Shown: positions 42,981-52,024, numbered from the stretch's first letter. The stretch: DNA of 64,000 nucleotides from JBCCJA01 sp039045975 (GCA_039045975.1 JBCCJA010000003.1:78315-142314), one strand, 5' to 3'. Made by a program: numbers and translations. Notes: generated from the letters alone by a model not told the origin.

Positions 42981-43289
42981 ATGCCACGTATCACCGAACT
43001 CGTCTTTTCCGTCAGGCTGCCGGGGCGTCACGAGATCGTCGTGCCGCGTGAGCCGGGCGAGCACTTCCCCTACGTCTCCGAGCACAACGGTCGATCCCTG
43101 TTCGAGGTCGAGGCCGGCGAGCGGATCATCCATGTCGAGTCGGGCACGTACGTCACCGTCCGCAAGGTCGAAGTCCACGCCGCCAAAGGCGAGGGGTTCG
43201 GCCGACGCCGCGAGATTCGGTCCGGCGCTGCGGCCGTGCGGGGCGAACCGGACCCGGTGAGGCAGACCTACGGCAGCTGGCGACCGTAG
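42981..43289 (+). CDS. Hypothetical small protein next to the integrase
   Basis: 102 residues from an ATG at 42981, converging on the integrase with 3 bp between stops. The N-terminal half has alternating strand pattern (ITELVFSVRLPGRHEIVVP, GRSLFEVEAGERIIHVESG), the rest is basic and low-complexity. Nothing is recognised. A minus-strand frame (42936-43178) competes but has no better support. Confidence 0.5.
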   Translation: MPRITELVFSVRLPGRHEIVVPREPGEHFPYVSEHNGRSLFEVEAGERIIHVESGTYVTVRKVEVHAAKGEGFGRRREIRSGAAAVRGEPDPVRQTYGSWRP

Positions 43290-43292
43290 GCC

Positions 43293-44174
43293 TCACGCCG
43301 CCTTGAATCCGACGGCCGCCATGGCGGCCGCTTTCGCGGCCTCTTCGTCGCCGAGGTGCGCGTAGCCCTGCGTCGTCTTCATGTCTTCGTGCCCGGCCAT
43401 CTGGGCCACGAACGCGATGGGGACGCCGGCCTTTAAGGCGCGGGTCACCGCCCCGTGACGGGTCGTGTAGAGCACGAGACGCGGATCGAGCCCGGCCTGG
43501 CTGCGGGCCGCCCGCCACACCGAAGACAGGTTCGACGGGGTCCACGGCTCACATCTCTTCGTACGGAAGATCGGGCCTTCGCGTCGCCCCCCGATCGCCC
43601 GTTCGACGACCTCCGAAGCCTCCCCGTTCAGTGTGATCCGCCGCGGCTTCCCGGTCTTCTTTGCGGTCTTGTGCTCCTCCAGCACGACGACGCGCAGGCC
43701 CACACGCTCTTCGATGTCCTCGATCCGGGCGTTGCAGGCCTCCCCGGGACGGGCGGCCGTTAGCATCAGAAACTCGCAGATCGGCAGGGCGTCGCGACGG
43801 AGGTGCTTCGCGAGCGTCCGGAAGTCGTCCCAGTCGACGAACACTTCGCGGCGGTCGGTCTTCTGATTTTTAAGGTCATGCTTCTTAAGAACCTCCTCTC
43901 CGGCCTCGAGTTCGTCGACCACGTAGTTCTGCAACATCTTAAACGCACCGCGATTGCGGTTCTTCGTCGCCGCTTTGAGTTCCTGCCCGTGGTGCCCAAG
44001 GAACGATTCCTGCAGCGCGTCTTTCACATCGGCGCGGACGAGGTCCTCCCAGGCGACGTCCTCGAACGACGCCAGCAGCCAGAACAGCCCGCGCCGGTAA
44101 CCGGTCAACGTGCCGGGCGTCACCGTCGCCGCTTTGTGGGCGAGGAACCGGTGGACGATTTCGGAAACGGTCAT
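43293..44174 (-). CDS. int: Phage integrase (tyrosine recombinase)
   Basis: 293 residues. SAM-like N-terminal domain about 1-95 (TLTGYRRGLFWLLASFEDV), catalytic domain after it. The active-site set is visible: Arg in LTAARPGEA, Lys in EHKTAKKTGKPR, YTTRHG (the usual HxxR with Tyr at the first place), His in MAGHEDMKTTQGY and the nucleophile Tyr. The ATG overlaps the stop of the upstream tail gene as ATGA, so the integrase is translated as the last gene of the structural operon, unlike ordinary temperate phages. It lies about 510 bp from the tRNA fragment at 42733. Confidence 0.93.
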   Translation of the reverse strand: MTVSEIVHRFLAHKAATVTPGTLTGYRRGLFWLLASFEDVAWEDLVRADVKDALQESFLGHHGQELKAATKNRNRGAFKMLQNYVVDELEAGEEVLKKHDLKNQKTDRREVFVDWDDFRTLAKHLRRDALPICEFLMLTAARPGEACNARIEDIEERVGLRVVVLEEHKTAKKTGKPRRITLNGEASEVVERAIGGRREGPIFRTKRCEPWTPSNLSSVWRAARSQAGLDPRLVLYTTRHGAVTRALKAGVPIAFVAQMAGHEDMKTTQGYAHLGDEEAAKAAAMAAVGFKAA

Positions 44175-45391
44175 ACGGCGTCCCCGATAATTTCCACCGA
44201 CGGCGTGAGCCGCCGGACTCCCCGCGCGAGCAAGCCGCGGGGCGCGCTCGACGCGATCGAAGTCGCCCTCACGATCGTCTCGCCGGTCCAGCCGCCGGCG
44301 TCTAAGTTTCCGCCGAAGGTGCCTGAAGCCGTCCCTTCATAGACGTAGGGGAACCAAGGCGTCCACGCGGCCGCTTCCGGCGTCCCGAGTGTGACCGACG
44401 ACGGCTCATTCGCCCTGACGACAAACACCGCAACTCGCGGATCTATGAACAGTGGGATGACCGACAAAATGTTGTGGCCGGTATTACGGCAGATCGAGAG
44501 AATCTCGTCCGCCATATCGAACAACTCGTCCCGGACCTCCGGGAAGCGTCCGAGTTTGCCGGCCGGCACCACGAACGGGCCGACCTCGCCGAGCTTGGTG
44601 AATTCGCCGCTGTTTCGGTTCGCACCATATATCGATGAGTGGCCGTCAGTGAAATCGGGTCGTATGGGTTGGCTGCGTCTGTAATCCAAGATCTGCCCCG
44701 GCGTCTCGCCGATGAGCGGGACGTGGATCGCGAACTGGCCTTGTTGCGTGAATCTCGTGAACTCCGTCCTGTGACACCGCGGCCGGTCGGCCGACATCGG
44801 GTGGCCGTAAAACGGCGTCTCGGTGGAGAACGAGTCGCCGACCTGCTCGACGGCGAACGGCGGCACGTCGGGAAAGTTCGGGGCAAGCTCGACATCGACT
44901 GCCACGCCAGAGCGGATCGCTTCTACGAGCAAACGCCCACGCCCCGAAATGCCGAGGTTTGCCAGCAGGTCGACGTCGACCGTCACGCCCGGGGTCGTCC
45001 GGTAGGTGATGACCCGTCCGTACTGCTTGCCGAACGTGGGAACGCCGTTATCGACAAAACCCGTACTAAAAACCTCGGTCTCGAAGGCCGAGTCTTCGTC
45101 ACGATATTCACCCGTGAACCGGCACTGACCGCCGCTGGGCCGCTGGCCGACCGCCGTGTTTAGGAACGGCTGTCCGGAGACGTCGTAGATCCCCGTCGAA
45201 GGGTCTTCAGCCGTCGTGCTGAAGGCAAAGCTGTTGCCCAAGTCACGCGGCGTGATGGTCTGGCGGTAGATCCATAGAGAGACCGACGCGTCGAGCGTTT
45301 GCGCCGGCGTGTCGCGTCCGAGACAAAGGCGGCACGCCCCGATCTTGTCGGCGAAAGGGTGGACCCGCGGGTCGGGCGGCTGGGGGATCAT
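44171..45391 (-). CDS. Phage tail-region protein, unknown
   Basis: 406 residues; begins with a Cys-containing segment (IGACRLCLGRDTPAQTL) and continues beta-rich (WIYRQTITPRDLGNSFAF, FAIHVPLIGETPGQILDYRR). No recognised family. Its place, third after the tape-measure gene, is that of distal tail or host-contact proteins. TGATG and ATGA overlaps tie it to both neighbours. Confidence 0.75.
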   Translation of the reverse strand: MIPQPPDPRVHPFADKIGACRLCLGRDTPAQTLDASVSLWIYRQTITPRDLGNSFAFSTTAEDPSTGIYDVSGQPFLNTAVGQRPSGGQCRFTGEYRDEDSAFETEVFSTGFVDNGVPTFGKQYGRVITYRTTPGVTVDVDLLANLGISGRGRLLVEAIRSGVAVDVELAPNFPDVPPFAVEQVGDSFSTETPFYGHPMSADRPRCHRTEFTRFTQQGQFAIHVPLIGETPGQILDYRRSQPIRPDFTDGHSSIYGANRNSGEFTKLGEVGPFVVPAGKLGRFPEVRDELFDMADEILSICRNTGHNILSVIPLFIDPRVAVFVVRANEPSSVTLGTPEAAAWTPWFPYVYEGTASGTFGGNLDAGGWTGETIVRATSIASSAPRGLLARGVRRLTPSVEIIGDAV

Positions 45392-45891
45392 CAGGACGCC
45401 TCTTCGCCGGGCGAGGCGAGCCCGCTGCCGACGGTCAGTTGGACCTCCGCCGGCCCCGGAAAAAATGTGTTGCCGTCGTCGACCCGATCGAGACGCAGCC
45501 CGACCGGCTTGGTCGATTCGATCACCAACGCCCCGGACGACAACGGCCCCGAGGACGCCTTGAGTGACGCCACGATTCCGGCGCGAGACAGTAAGAGATT
45601 GATCGTGTTGCGGACGGAAGACGCGGGCGTGTTGAGCCTGAAGTCGAACGATTCATCTTCGGGTTCGGAGTCGGCGTCTTTCCGCACGGTCAGCGTTACC
45701 GTTTCAAAACCCGACTCGGCATACCCGACCAGCTCGAACGAATGGAACGTCGCGAACACGACGTCCCCGCCGCCTCCGGTAGAGATCGTCGGCCGATGCT
45801 CTTCCGGGAGACTGCCAACACCGCGATCGTTGCGGACGACCGTCCGCAGATCGCGTACGCCGGCGGCGTTAAGCCCGAAAACTCGTGCCAT
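45391..45891 (-). CDS. Phage tail-region protein, unknown
   Basis: 166 residues, beta-rich, with no recognised motif (FATFHSFELVGYAESGFETV, IESTKPVGLRLDRVDDG). Overlaps the genes on both sides by single bases (TGATG), so it is translationally coupled within the late operon. Probably a distal tail or baseplate component, by position. Confidence 0.75.
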   Translation of the reverse strand: MARVFGLNAAGVRDLRTVVRNDRGVGSLPEEHRPTISTGGGGDVVFATFHSFELVGYAESGFETVTLTVRKDADSEPEDESFDFRLNTPASSVRNTINLLLSRAGIVASLKASSGPLSSGALVIESTKPVGLRLDRVDDGNTFFPGPAEVQLTVGSGLASPGEEAS

Positions 45892-46754
45892 CAGACCCTC
45901 AATCCGAAATCATTAAAGTCGGCCCTTTCGACCAACTCGACTTTGGTCGTCGCCCCGCCGTCGGGCAGCTGGTCGACAGGCACGGCTTTGCCGTTCGCGT
46001 CGAGAGGGACCGGGGCGTTGATCGGTTTCCCTTGGCCGTCGAGGATCGCGACGCGGTTCCCGTCGTCGCCCAATTCGTAGATATCCTGTTCGACCAACTC
46101 GGGGTCGTGGCCGAGAACCAAGAACGCGAAGACGTACGTCGTCGGCCAGAACCGAAAGTCGTTCCGCCGCTGCCGATTCCCCGAGACCTCGCGGCACAGC
46201 ACGGTCCCGGGCGGGCCGCCGAGAAACGTCGTGCTATTAAGACGATGCGTGTAGGCGGTGGACCTGGCGTTGCGGTCGGTCGCTTCGTTCCGGATGACCG
46301 TCAGCACTTTGATCGGGAGTTCGATCGCTGGCAACGACGTATAAGGTAGGCCGACCTTATTGAGGACCGCATTGCCGAAGCGGTCGACCCGCCGAACGAC
46401 CGCGACCGACTCGTCGCTCCACCGCGGGTCGAGTTCGTCATTGAGGGGGTTGTCGTCTTTAATTTCGGGCGGGTCGGAGGTGTAGGAGATCTGGGCGCGG
46501 AATTTCTTTTGGTCGCCGCGGCCCTCTTGGTCGATCTGGATGCCGTTGATGACCATTCCCGGCAGCCGATAGCCCGGAGCGCCGACCCCGCCCGAATAGA
46601 ACCCACGGCGACGCAAGAACCGGCTCGCGGTCGCGTCGGTGTCACCGTTCTGGCACCGGTCGATTTCAAGCAGCACCTGCCGCGTCGTGACGATTTGGCC
46701 GTCGGAACCGAGCGACTCGCGACGGCCGAAGGTGCGGGCCCCGTTGATCCTCAT
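45891..46754 (-). CDS. Phage tail protein after the tape measure, unknown
   Basis: 287 residues. Directly downstream of the tape-measure gene (ATGA overlap), the place of a distal tail protein in siphophages. It contains MVINGIQIDQEGRGDQKKFR and WPTTYVFAFLVLGHDPELVE; I do not recognise a family. Confidence 0.75.
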   Translation of the reverse strand: MRINGARTFGRRESLGSDGQIVTTRQVLLEIDRCQNGDTDATASRFLRRRGFYSGGVGAPGYRLPGMVINGIQIDQEGRGDQKKFRAQISYTSDPPEIKDDNPLNDELDPRWSDESVAVVRRVDRFGNAVLNKVGLPYTSLPAIELPIKVLTVIRNEATDRNARSTAYTHRLNSTTFLGGPPGTVLCREVSGNRQRRNDFRFWPTTYVFAFLVLGHDPELVEQDIYELGDDGNRVAILDGQGKPINAPVPLDANGKAVPVDQLPDGGATTKVELVERADFNDFGLRV

Positions 46755-48373
46755 GCGACGATCTCCGCGACGCCTATGTCGGGTTCGCCGGCGATGACGT
46801 TCCCGTCGCGGATCTCGGTCAGCAGAGTGACCATTGTTTCCGTGTTCGCCGCGGTCTGCTTCGCCTCCCGGTCCTCGACCGAGCCGCGGATCAGGAGTGC
46901 CGTCTGGCGGTACGCTTCCTGTGACCGCGCGTTGATCGCCGCGGGGCCTCCGGCCGTTGCGGCCGGCGTATCGATGCCGGCCCCCGTGGCCGTGAGGATC
47001 GTGTCGTTCGCGGACCCGGCCGCCCGGTCGAACGTCTGCTGATCGATGCGACCGGTTTGGAGCAGCGTGTCGAGGTCGGTGAGTTCCTGACGAAGAATTT
47101 CGACCGGGGTGCGGGTGTCGGCGATGACACTTTTCGCGAGGGCGTCGAGGCGTTTTTCGTGCTCTTCTAGGGCTTTGTCGGCGGCCGAGACGTCGGGCTC
47201 GAACGTCGGAGTCATGACGACGTTCTCCATCGAGCGGGCGACGTTCTCGCCGGCCGCGCGGGCCTTGTCCCGGACGTCGTCGAAGAAGCGGTCGATCCGC
47301 TCGCGGGCTGAAGGACCGACGAGCGCTTCGTCGAGCGTCTTGGCGTCGTCCGCGGCGACCTTGTCGAGTTCGTCGGCCAACGCCACCAGCAGGTCGGTCG
47401 TCTTCGAACGGGACAGCCCAAGGCGTTCTCCGAACGCGTCGATCGCCTCGGCGGCTTTGGCCAGCTTGTCGACGGTGAAGGCCGCGAATTGGCTGACGCC
47501 GCGGCGGGCGAACAGCCAGCCGATCCGCAGCGAGTCGACCGCGTCGATGACCACGCCGATGGCCCGGCCGCCCAACCGCATGGCGGCCTCGATCTTCGCC
47601 CCGAACCCGTCGCCGGCGGTCGCCATGTCGACGATCGTGGTCACGCCTGCTTCGAGGAACGGGGCGACCTCGATCGCGACCTTGCGGCCGATCGCGGTCA
47701 GCAGCTTCCCCAAACGGTCCATCGCGTCGTTTGCGGCCTCGATCGCGGCGCCGTCGACGCGGTTGAACGAGAGACCGAGCTTGTCGGCCTGGTCGATATA
47801 CCCGCGGAGTCCGTCCTCGCCGGCGAGGAACAGGTTCGTCGCTTCGAGCGCCTGCCGCCCGAAGATCGAATAGCTCGCCGCGGCCCTTTGGTTGGCGTCA
47901 GGGATCTCCGAGATCGCCTGGGCCGTCTTAAGGAACGCCTCCTCCGGGTTCATCTGCGAGAGGCGGTCGACCGACAGTCCGATCGCCTCGTACGACTCGA
48001 TGTGCTTCCGGTTGCCGTTGGTGGCCTCGCCGAGGACCCGGGCGTTCCGCTGAAAGAGTTTTGTGAGCGTCGACTGCGACGTCCCCGTTTGGTCGGCGGC
48101 GTGCCGCATGCCGGTCAAAAACTCGGTCGAGACGCCGACGACGTCGGCGTACTTCGAGATCTCGTCGATGTCGCCGAACGCTTTTTTCGTCTGAACGGCG
48201 ACTGTGGCGGCGGCCCCGCCCGCCGCCGCGAGTCCCGTCACGGCGGCCCCGCCGATGAGCTTGGCCGTCGAGGCGACGAACGACTTCGCCATCCCCCGTC
48301 CGCGGTTCAGCCCGCGTTCGAAGCCGCTCGGGTCGGCACCGAGCTTGACGACGAGGTTGCCGATCGTGGCCAT
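46751..48373 (-). CDS. Tail tape measure protein
   Basis: 540 residues. N-terminal LVVKLGADPSGFERGLNRGR and the Ala/Gly-rich hydrophobic helix with SFVASTAKLIGGAAVTGLAA, followed by long helical stretches (AFGDIDEISKYADVVGVSTE) are typical of tape-measure proteins. The protein sets tail length and helps DNA entry; it is shorter than many, so the tail may be short. It starts inside the frameshifted chaperone reading frame, as usual. Confidence 0.85.
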   Translation of the reverse strand: MATIGNLVVKLGADPSGFERGLNRGRGMAKSFVASTAKLIGGAAVTGLAAAGGAAATVAVQTKKAFGDIDEISKYADVVGVSTEFLTGMRHAADQTGTSQSTLTKLFQRNARVLGEATNGNRKHIESYEAIGLSVDRLSQMNPEEAFLKTAQAISEIPDANQRAAASYSIFGRQALEATNLFLAGEDGLRGYIDQADKLGLSFNRVDGAAIEAANDAMDRLGKLLTAIGRKVAIEVAPFLEAGVTTIVDMATAGDGFGAKIEAAMRLGGRAIGVVIDAVDSLRIGWLFARRGVSQFAAFTVDKLAKAAEAIDAFGERLGLSRSKTTDLLVALADELDKVAADDAKTLDEALVGPSARERIDRFFDDVRDKARAAGENVARSMENVVMTPTFEPDVSAADKALEEHEKRLDALAKSVIADTRTPVEILRQELTDLDTLLQTGRIDQQTFDRAAGSANDTILTATGAGIDTPAATAGGPAAINARSQEAYRQTALLIRGSVEDREAKQTAANTETMVTLLTEIRDGNVIAGEPDIGVAEIVA

Positions 48374-48726
48374 TCGGGAAGGGCTCCGAACGCGAGTTGG
48401 GCGTTGAACATCTCGGCGGCCGCCTCGGCCCGGGTCGTCGGCCGGGCCTCTTCGGCCTCCGCGGCTTCGCGGTGTCGGTCGTTGAACGTCAGCAGGTCGA
48501 CGGGCCGGACCCCGTCGACGCCGGCGGCTTGCAGTTGGGCCGCACCGATGACAGCGGCCCGCGTGTCGTCGCGGTCATCGGGCAGGCCTTCGATGCGGTC
48601 ATACGCCATCCATTCGTTGAACAGTCGCGGCGACACCTGATCGCGGAGCTCGTCGGGGTCGGTCCAACCGAGGGCGAGTGCTAAGCGGAAGGCGAAGCGT
48701 CGGCGTCGGTCGGACCGGAGTTTTTT
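48307..48726 (-). CDS. Tail assembly chaperone, frameshift extension
   Basis: The minus-one frame after the slippery site runs RRRRFAFRLALALGWTDPDE through SPRLFNEWMAYDRIEGLPDD to a stop at 48307, overlapping the tape-measure start. The LALGWTDPDEL...FNEWMAYDRI pattern is that of the C-terminal part of gpGT-like chaperones. It has no good start of its own, so it is expected only as a fusion with the upstream gene. Confidence 0.8.
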   Translation of the reverse strand, partial: KKLRSDRRRRFAFRLALALGWTDPDELRDQVSPRLFNEWMAYDRIEGLPDDRDDTRAAVIGAAQLQAAGVDGVRPVDLLTFNDRHREAAEAEEARPTTRAEAAAEMFNAQLAFGALPEWPRSATSSSSSVPTRAASNAG

Positions 48727-49055
48727 TCGAGTTCCTCAACGTCGGAATCGGACAGGCCGTTCAAGGCCGCCGCGGCGTCGAACAGCGCCCCGGTCTCGAC
48801 GGTGTCGGTCTCAAGGATCTCGGGCACGTCTTCGTCAGAGAACAGCGGCCGCCGGCCGTCATCGGGGTCGACGACGGTCAGCACGAGGTACCGCGCGCGG
48901 ACTTCGCACCTCGGGTATTTGCGGCAGGCCTCTTGGAACTCGCCGGTCTCTCGCTCCGTCAGGGAGCGGACCTCGAGCTCGATCTTCCGCAGCGGCGTCG
49001 TGACCGCCTCGTACCGCCGCGGCGATCGTTTTAAGAATTTCTGGTGCTTCGACAT
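48681..49055 (-). CDS. Tail assembly chaperone (gpG-like)
   Basis: 124 residues, between the tail-tube region and the tape measure. The N-terminal part is basic (KFLKRSPRRYEAVTTPLRKI), the C-terminal part acidic. It ends ELEKNSGPTDADASPSA. The codons for EKN form A AAA AAC, a canonical minus-one slippery heptamer, and the minus-one frame continues into the extension at 48307-48726. Confidence 0.82.
   Translation of the reverse strand: MSKHQKFLKRSPRRYEAVTTPLRKIELEVRSLTERETGEFQEACRKYPRCEVRARYLVLTVVDPDDGRRPLFSDEDVPEILETDTVETGALFDAAAALNGLSDSDVEELEKNSGPTDADASPSA
48720..48726 (-). other. Programmed minus-one frameshift site (A AAA AAC)
   Basis: The seven T residues at 48721-48727 read on the minus strand as gaA AAA AAC in the chaperone frame. 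Slipping by one base joins it to the extension frame and gives the classic G/GT-type pair of tailed phages. Confidence 0.85.
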
Positions 49056-49097
49056 GGGATGCCTTCCGTGGCGTCGGGTGGGTGGGGCGGCCGCGGG

Positions 49098-49358
49098 CTA
49101 CGCGGACGCTTTCTTGGAAGCGGGCGTCTGCGGTTCCTTGGAAGGCGACGGCTGTTCGTCGTCTTCGGCCTTCTCGGCGTCGCCGATCTGGATCAGCTGC
49201 ACGGCGAGCGCCGTGGGGTGCTCGAACGTGTCGCCCTTCCGCTTCGGTGTCGTGCGGGGGACGTCGTACGGTTCCCCACGTTTCATCGCCGCCACGCGGT
49301 CGGCGTGAACGTACTCGGGGTTCTGCATCCGCTTGTCGCGGAGGAGGCGGATCTTCAC
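49098..49358 (-). CDS. Small phage protein between tail tube and chaperone
   Basis: 86 residues from a GTG at 49358 with GGAGA upstream. KIRLLRDKRMQNPEYVHADR at the start, and an acidic/Pro-rich end. No family recognised; likely a tail-tube accessory factor by position. Confidence 0.65.
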   Translation of the reverse strand: MKIRLLRDKRMQNPEYVHADRVAAMKRGEPYDVPRTTPKRKGDTFEHPTALAVQLIQIGDAEKAEDDEQPSPSKEPQTPASKKASA

Positions 49359-49407
49359 GGTTCGGTCTCCGGTGGTTCGGGGTAACGACACGGGCGATGC
49401 CCGAGGA

Positions 49408-49842
49408 TCACGTCGGGGCGGTGTAGGCGATCGTCAGGCTGTCGATCACGATCGTGAATGGGATGGCGAGTTGGTCCCCGGCCGGCGCGGCGAGACCGGT
49501 CCGGATGGCCTTGACCGGGAAGTCGAGAGTGAGGCCGTTGACGTGGGCCGCCGAACCGGTCGCGCCATCTGGCGGGATCGACAACTGGGCGATCAGGAGC
49601 GGCAGCGTTCCGCCCGGCGTCGGGTCGCAGTAGACCTCGCCGGTGGCGTCGCCGACCGCGATATGGCCGTCGGGGTCCTTCGCGATGAACTCCGACGCGG
49701 CCGCGTCGATCATCACTGACTCGTTCGTCCGCGGGCCGCTCTCGGCGAACGTCAGCGACTTCAGGCCGCCGATGACGACGTCACTGCCGCCGAGCGGCAG
49801 CGTGATCGTCCAGCCCTTCGAGGGGAATCGTTTCACGCTCAC
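49408..49842 (-). CDS. Major tail (tube) protein, probable
   Basis: 144 residues from a GTG at 49842 with GGAGG 8 nt upstream, overlapping the previous stop as GTGA. Beta-rich sequence (GWTITLPLGGSDVVIGGLKS, LAIPFTIVIDSLTIAYTAPT) and position after the tail-terminator gene fit a tail-tube subunit. The family is not recognised from motifs, so the call rests on order. Confidence 0.6.
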   Translation of the reverse strand: MSVKRFPSKGWTITLPLGGSDVVIGGLKSLTFAESGPRTNESVMIDAAASEFIAKDPDGHIAVGDATGEVYCDPTPGGTLPLLIAQLSIPPDGATGSAAHVNGLTLDFPVKAIRTGLAAPAGDQLAIPFTIVIDSLTIAYTAPT

Positions 49843-50276
49843 GAGATGGCCTCCACGGCTCGGTGTTGGATCGTAATTTCGACGACGCGGACGACCTGTC
49901 CGTGCGCGTTGCCGCCCCGCGGCGTCTCTGTCGCCCGGTAGGCGCGGTTGACGTCGGCCGCTTCGACGAACCGGTCTCCCATCGCGCCGCGGAAGTCGTG
50001 CACGACCGCCATGCAGGCGTCCGCGATCCGCGACGCGGCGACCGGCCCGGCGGTCTTGCATTCGAGGTCGATGCGGGTCGTCACGAGCTGTTCGAGGACC
50101 GGCTCGCCGGGTTGGTCGAGCGTGCCTTCGAATAGGTCCTCGGCGTCGACGACGAGCACGTGATCGACGCGTGTCTTTTGGTTCGCCTCGTCGACGAAGA
50201 CGGTGACGGGAACGCCGTCGATCGACAGCGGGACTGCCTTCAAGAACGCCTGCAGCGCGAGCGTGATATCGGTCAT
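49839..50276 (-). CDS. Tail terminator/completion protein, probable
   Basis: 145 residues (DITLALQAFLKAVPLSIDGV, HVLVVDAEDLFEGTLDQPGE). Follows the gp10-like gene with a 4-bp overlap and precedes the tail tube, the normal place of a tail terminator. The alpha/beta pattern agrees, but no diagnostic motif is visible. Confidence 0.65.
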   Translation of the reverse strand: MTDITLALQAFLKAVPLSIDGVPVTVFVDEANQKTRVDHVLVVDAEDLFEGTLDQPGEPVLEQLVTTRIDLECKTAGPVAASRIADACMAVVHDFRGAMGDRFVEAADVNRAYRATETPRGGNAHGQVVRVVEITIQHRAVEAIS

Positions 50277-50758
50277 GCCGACAGACTCCTCGCGCGGGCG
50301 GCTTCGGTGCCGAGTTTCTTGCGGGCGATCTGGGCGGCACGGGTGCCGGCCGCCGGCAGCGACGCCGCCGTCGCCTTGCCGATGACGTCGGCTTCGCCCA
50401 GGCGGCCGCGGTTCGCGCCGCTCCGCGTACGACGGGCGACCGTGCCGACCGCGAACGACGCCCCGTATTTGACGTAGCGGTTCGAGCCCCGCTTCTTGCC
50501 GACGTTGAAGCCGGCGACGGCGACGTAGCGTGCGTTCGACTTCGGGCCGATCCGCCGGATCTGTTTTCCGACCGATCTCCGCAGGGCCCCGGTCCGCTTC
50601 GGGGTGTGGCGTTTGATCTCGCGGACGATGACCGTCATGCCTGCGTTCAACGCGGCCCGGGCGATCGAACGCCCACGCCGGCCCAACCGCTCGAGCGTGC
50701 GGTCGAGTTCGGCGTCGCCGATCACGAAGTCGCGGCCGTTTTTCCCGATCCCGATCAC
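50273..50758 (-). CDS. HK97 gp10-like tail-connector protein
   Basis: 161 residues from a GTG at 50758 (GTGA overlap with the upstream stop). LDRTLERLGRRGRSIARAAL, VIVREIKRHTPKRTGALRRS is the classic gp10 signature (helix, then TPKRTGALRRS). It joins head connector and tail. Confidence 0.85.
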   Translation of the reverse strand: MIGIGKNGRDFVIGDAELDRTLERLGRRGRSIARAALNAGMTVIVREIKRHTPKRTGALRRSVGKQIRRIGPKSNARYVAVAGFNVGKKRGSNRYVKYGASFAVGTVARRTRSGANRGRLGEADVIGKATAASLPAAGTRAAQIARKKLGTEAARARSLSA

Positions 50759-51126
50759 GTGTCGTCCTCCCACACACAATCGAGGACGAGCTCGCGGCGG
50801 GAGTCGCCGACCGGGCGGACCGCGGTGATCCCAAAGATCGCACCGTCGGGCAGCCCGAGCGACGCCCCGGACGGCAGACGGACCCGCATCGTGGCGTCGA
50901 TCTGACGCGTGCCTGAGTCGGCCCGCAGCGTGACCGTGTAGATGACAGTTGCCCGCGTCTGTCCGTCGGCAGACGACTCGCCGCCGGTGCCGGCGGCCAC
51001 GGCCGCCATACGGACCGCATGTGTTTCGTAACCGGCATCACCGCCGAGCGGCCGGCCGGTTTCATCCGTGTCACCGATCTCGCGTTCGATGACGATCTTG
51101 TCTCGGTACTTACGCGACCGGGGCAT
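50755..51126 (-). CDS. Phage head closure / head-tail adaptor protein
   Basis: 123 residues with KYRDKIVIEREIGDTDETGR at the start and RVRLPSGASLGLPDGAIFGI later, as in the SPP1 gp16/HK97 gp9 group. It seals the portal-connector ring. Overlaps the upstream connector gene by 17 bp. Confidence 0.8.
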   Translation of the reverse strand: MPRSRKYRDKIVIEREIGDTDETGRPLGGDAGYETHAVRMAAVAAGTGGESSADGQTRATVIYTVTLRADSGTRQIDATMRVRLPSGASLGLPDGAIFGITAVRPVGDSRRELVLDCVWEDDT

Positions 51127-51685
51127 GGTAGTACCTCCAGTTCGCGAGGAGCGGCTTGACCGCGGCGGGCAACTGCCCGGCCGATTCGGGTTCGATGTGC
51201 CAGTGCTCGACCAGCAGCAACAGAGCCTGCTTCAGTTCCTCGGGCACGACCGTGAACCCGGCCTCGAACGTGAGGCGGACGCGGTCGAGCCCGCGCGGGA
51301 CGTGCGGCCAAGAATCGAGCGGGGCGACCCGCGGCGGCTCGCTGGCGAGATCGACCTCGTAGTCGGCCGGGTCGAGCGTGACCCACGCGTCGCCAGCGGG
51401 CCGGTACTCGATCGACGTGAGCGAACTCACCGGGCCGTACCGCCACGACAGCACGAGCCCGTCGGGGTCGTCGACACACGGGAACCGCTCGAACGAGGCA
51501 CGCACCGTCCGCGGCGTGAGCGAAAGCGCGAGGTCGCGTTCGACGAAACCGACGGCCGCCGTGATCAGCCGGTCGATCTCGGCGTCGTCCGCGAGTTCAC
51601 GCAACTGCCGCTTCGCCTCGGCCCGCGTGACGGCGGGCGAAGGCGAAGCGGGAGTCGCGACGACGGTGTAGGTGCCGGTCGGCAT
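51110..51685 (-). CDS. Head-tail connector (gp6-like) protein
   Basis: 191 residues. VTRAEAKRQLRELADDAEID, then ITAAVGFVERDLALSLTPRT is the typical opening of gp6/phiE125 gp8-like connectors, and VPEELKQALLLLVEHWHIEP the typical late helix. It is the first ring below the portal. Confidence 0.88.
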   Translation of the reverse strand: MPTGTYTVVATPASPSPAVTRAEAKRQLRELADDAEIDRLITAAVGFVERDLALSLTPRTVRASFERFPCVDDPDGLVLSWRYGPVSSLTSIEYRPAGDAWVTLDPADYEVDLASEPPRVAPLDSWPHVPRGLDRVRLTFEAGFTVVPEELKQALLLLVEHWHIEPESAGQLPAAVKPLLANWRYYHAPVA

Positions 51686-51691
51686 CGAGAA

Positions 51692-51961
51692 TTACTGCGA
51701 GGCGGGTTTGCGGCCGCGGGCCTTCTTGGCGGGTTTGGGGGCGGGCGGCGGATCGGCGGGCCCGTCGGCCTCTCCCTCGGCGGGCGATTCGTCATCGGAC
51801 TGCTCGTCCCCGGGCGGCGGATCGGCGGACTCCTCGTCGACCCGCACGGCGGCTTTCTCGGCGATGAGCCAGGCCGCAGTCGCGTCGTCGCAGTCGACGG
51901 TCTGACCACGCCGACCGGTCGCACCTTCCAGTTCCACGTCACAAAGCAGCTTCACGGACAT
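51692..51961 (-). CDS. Small phage protein with Pro/Glu-rich tail
   Basis: 89 residues from an ATG at 51961 with GGGGAGGA 4-5 nt upstream. A compact N-terminal part (SVKLLCDVELEGATGRRGQT) is followed by an acidic Pro-rich, then Lys-rich tail. Lies between capsid and connector; unknown role. Confidence 0.7.
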   Translation of the reverse strand: MSVKLLCDVELEGATGRRGQTVDCDDATAAWLIAEKAAVRVDEESADPPPGDEQSDDESPAEGEADGPADPPPAPKPAKKARGRKPASQ

Positions 51962-52024
51962 GAGTCCTCCCCGTTCGAAAGGTTCGGCCCGCGTCACGCC
52001 GCCGCGGGCCGATTCGCCCATGCC

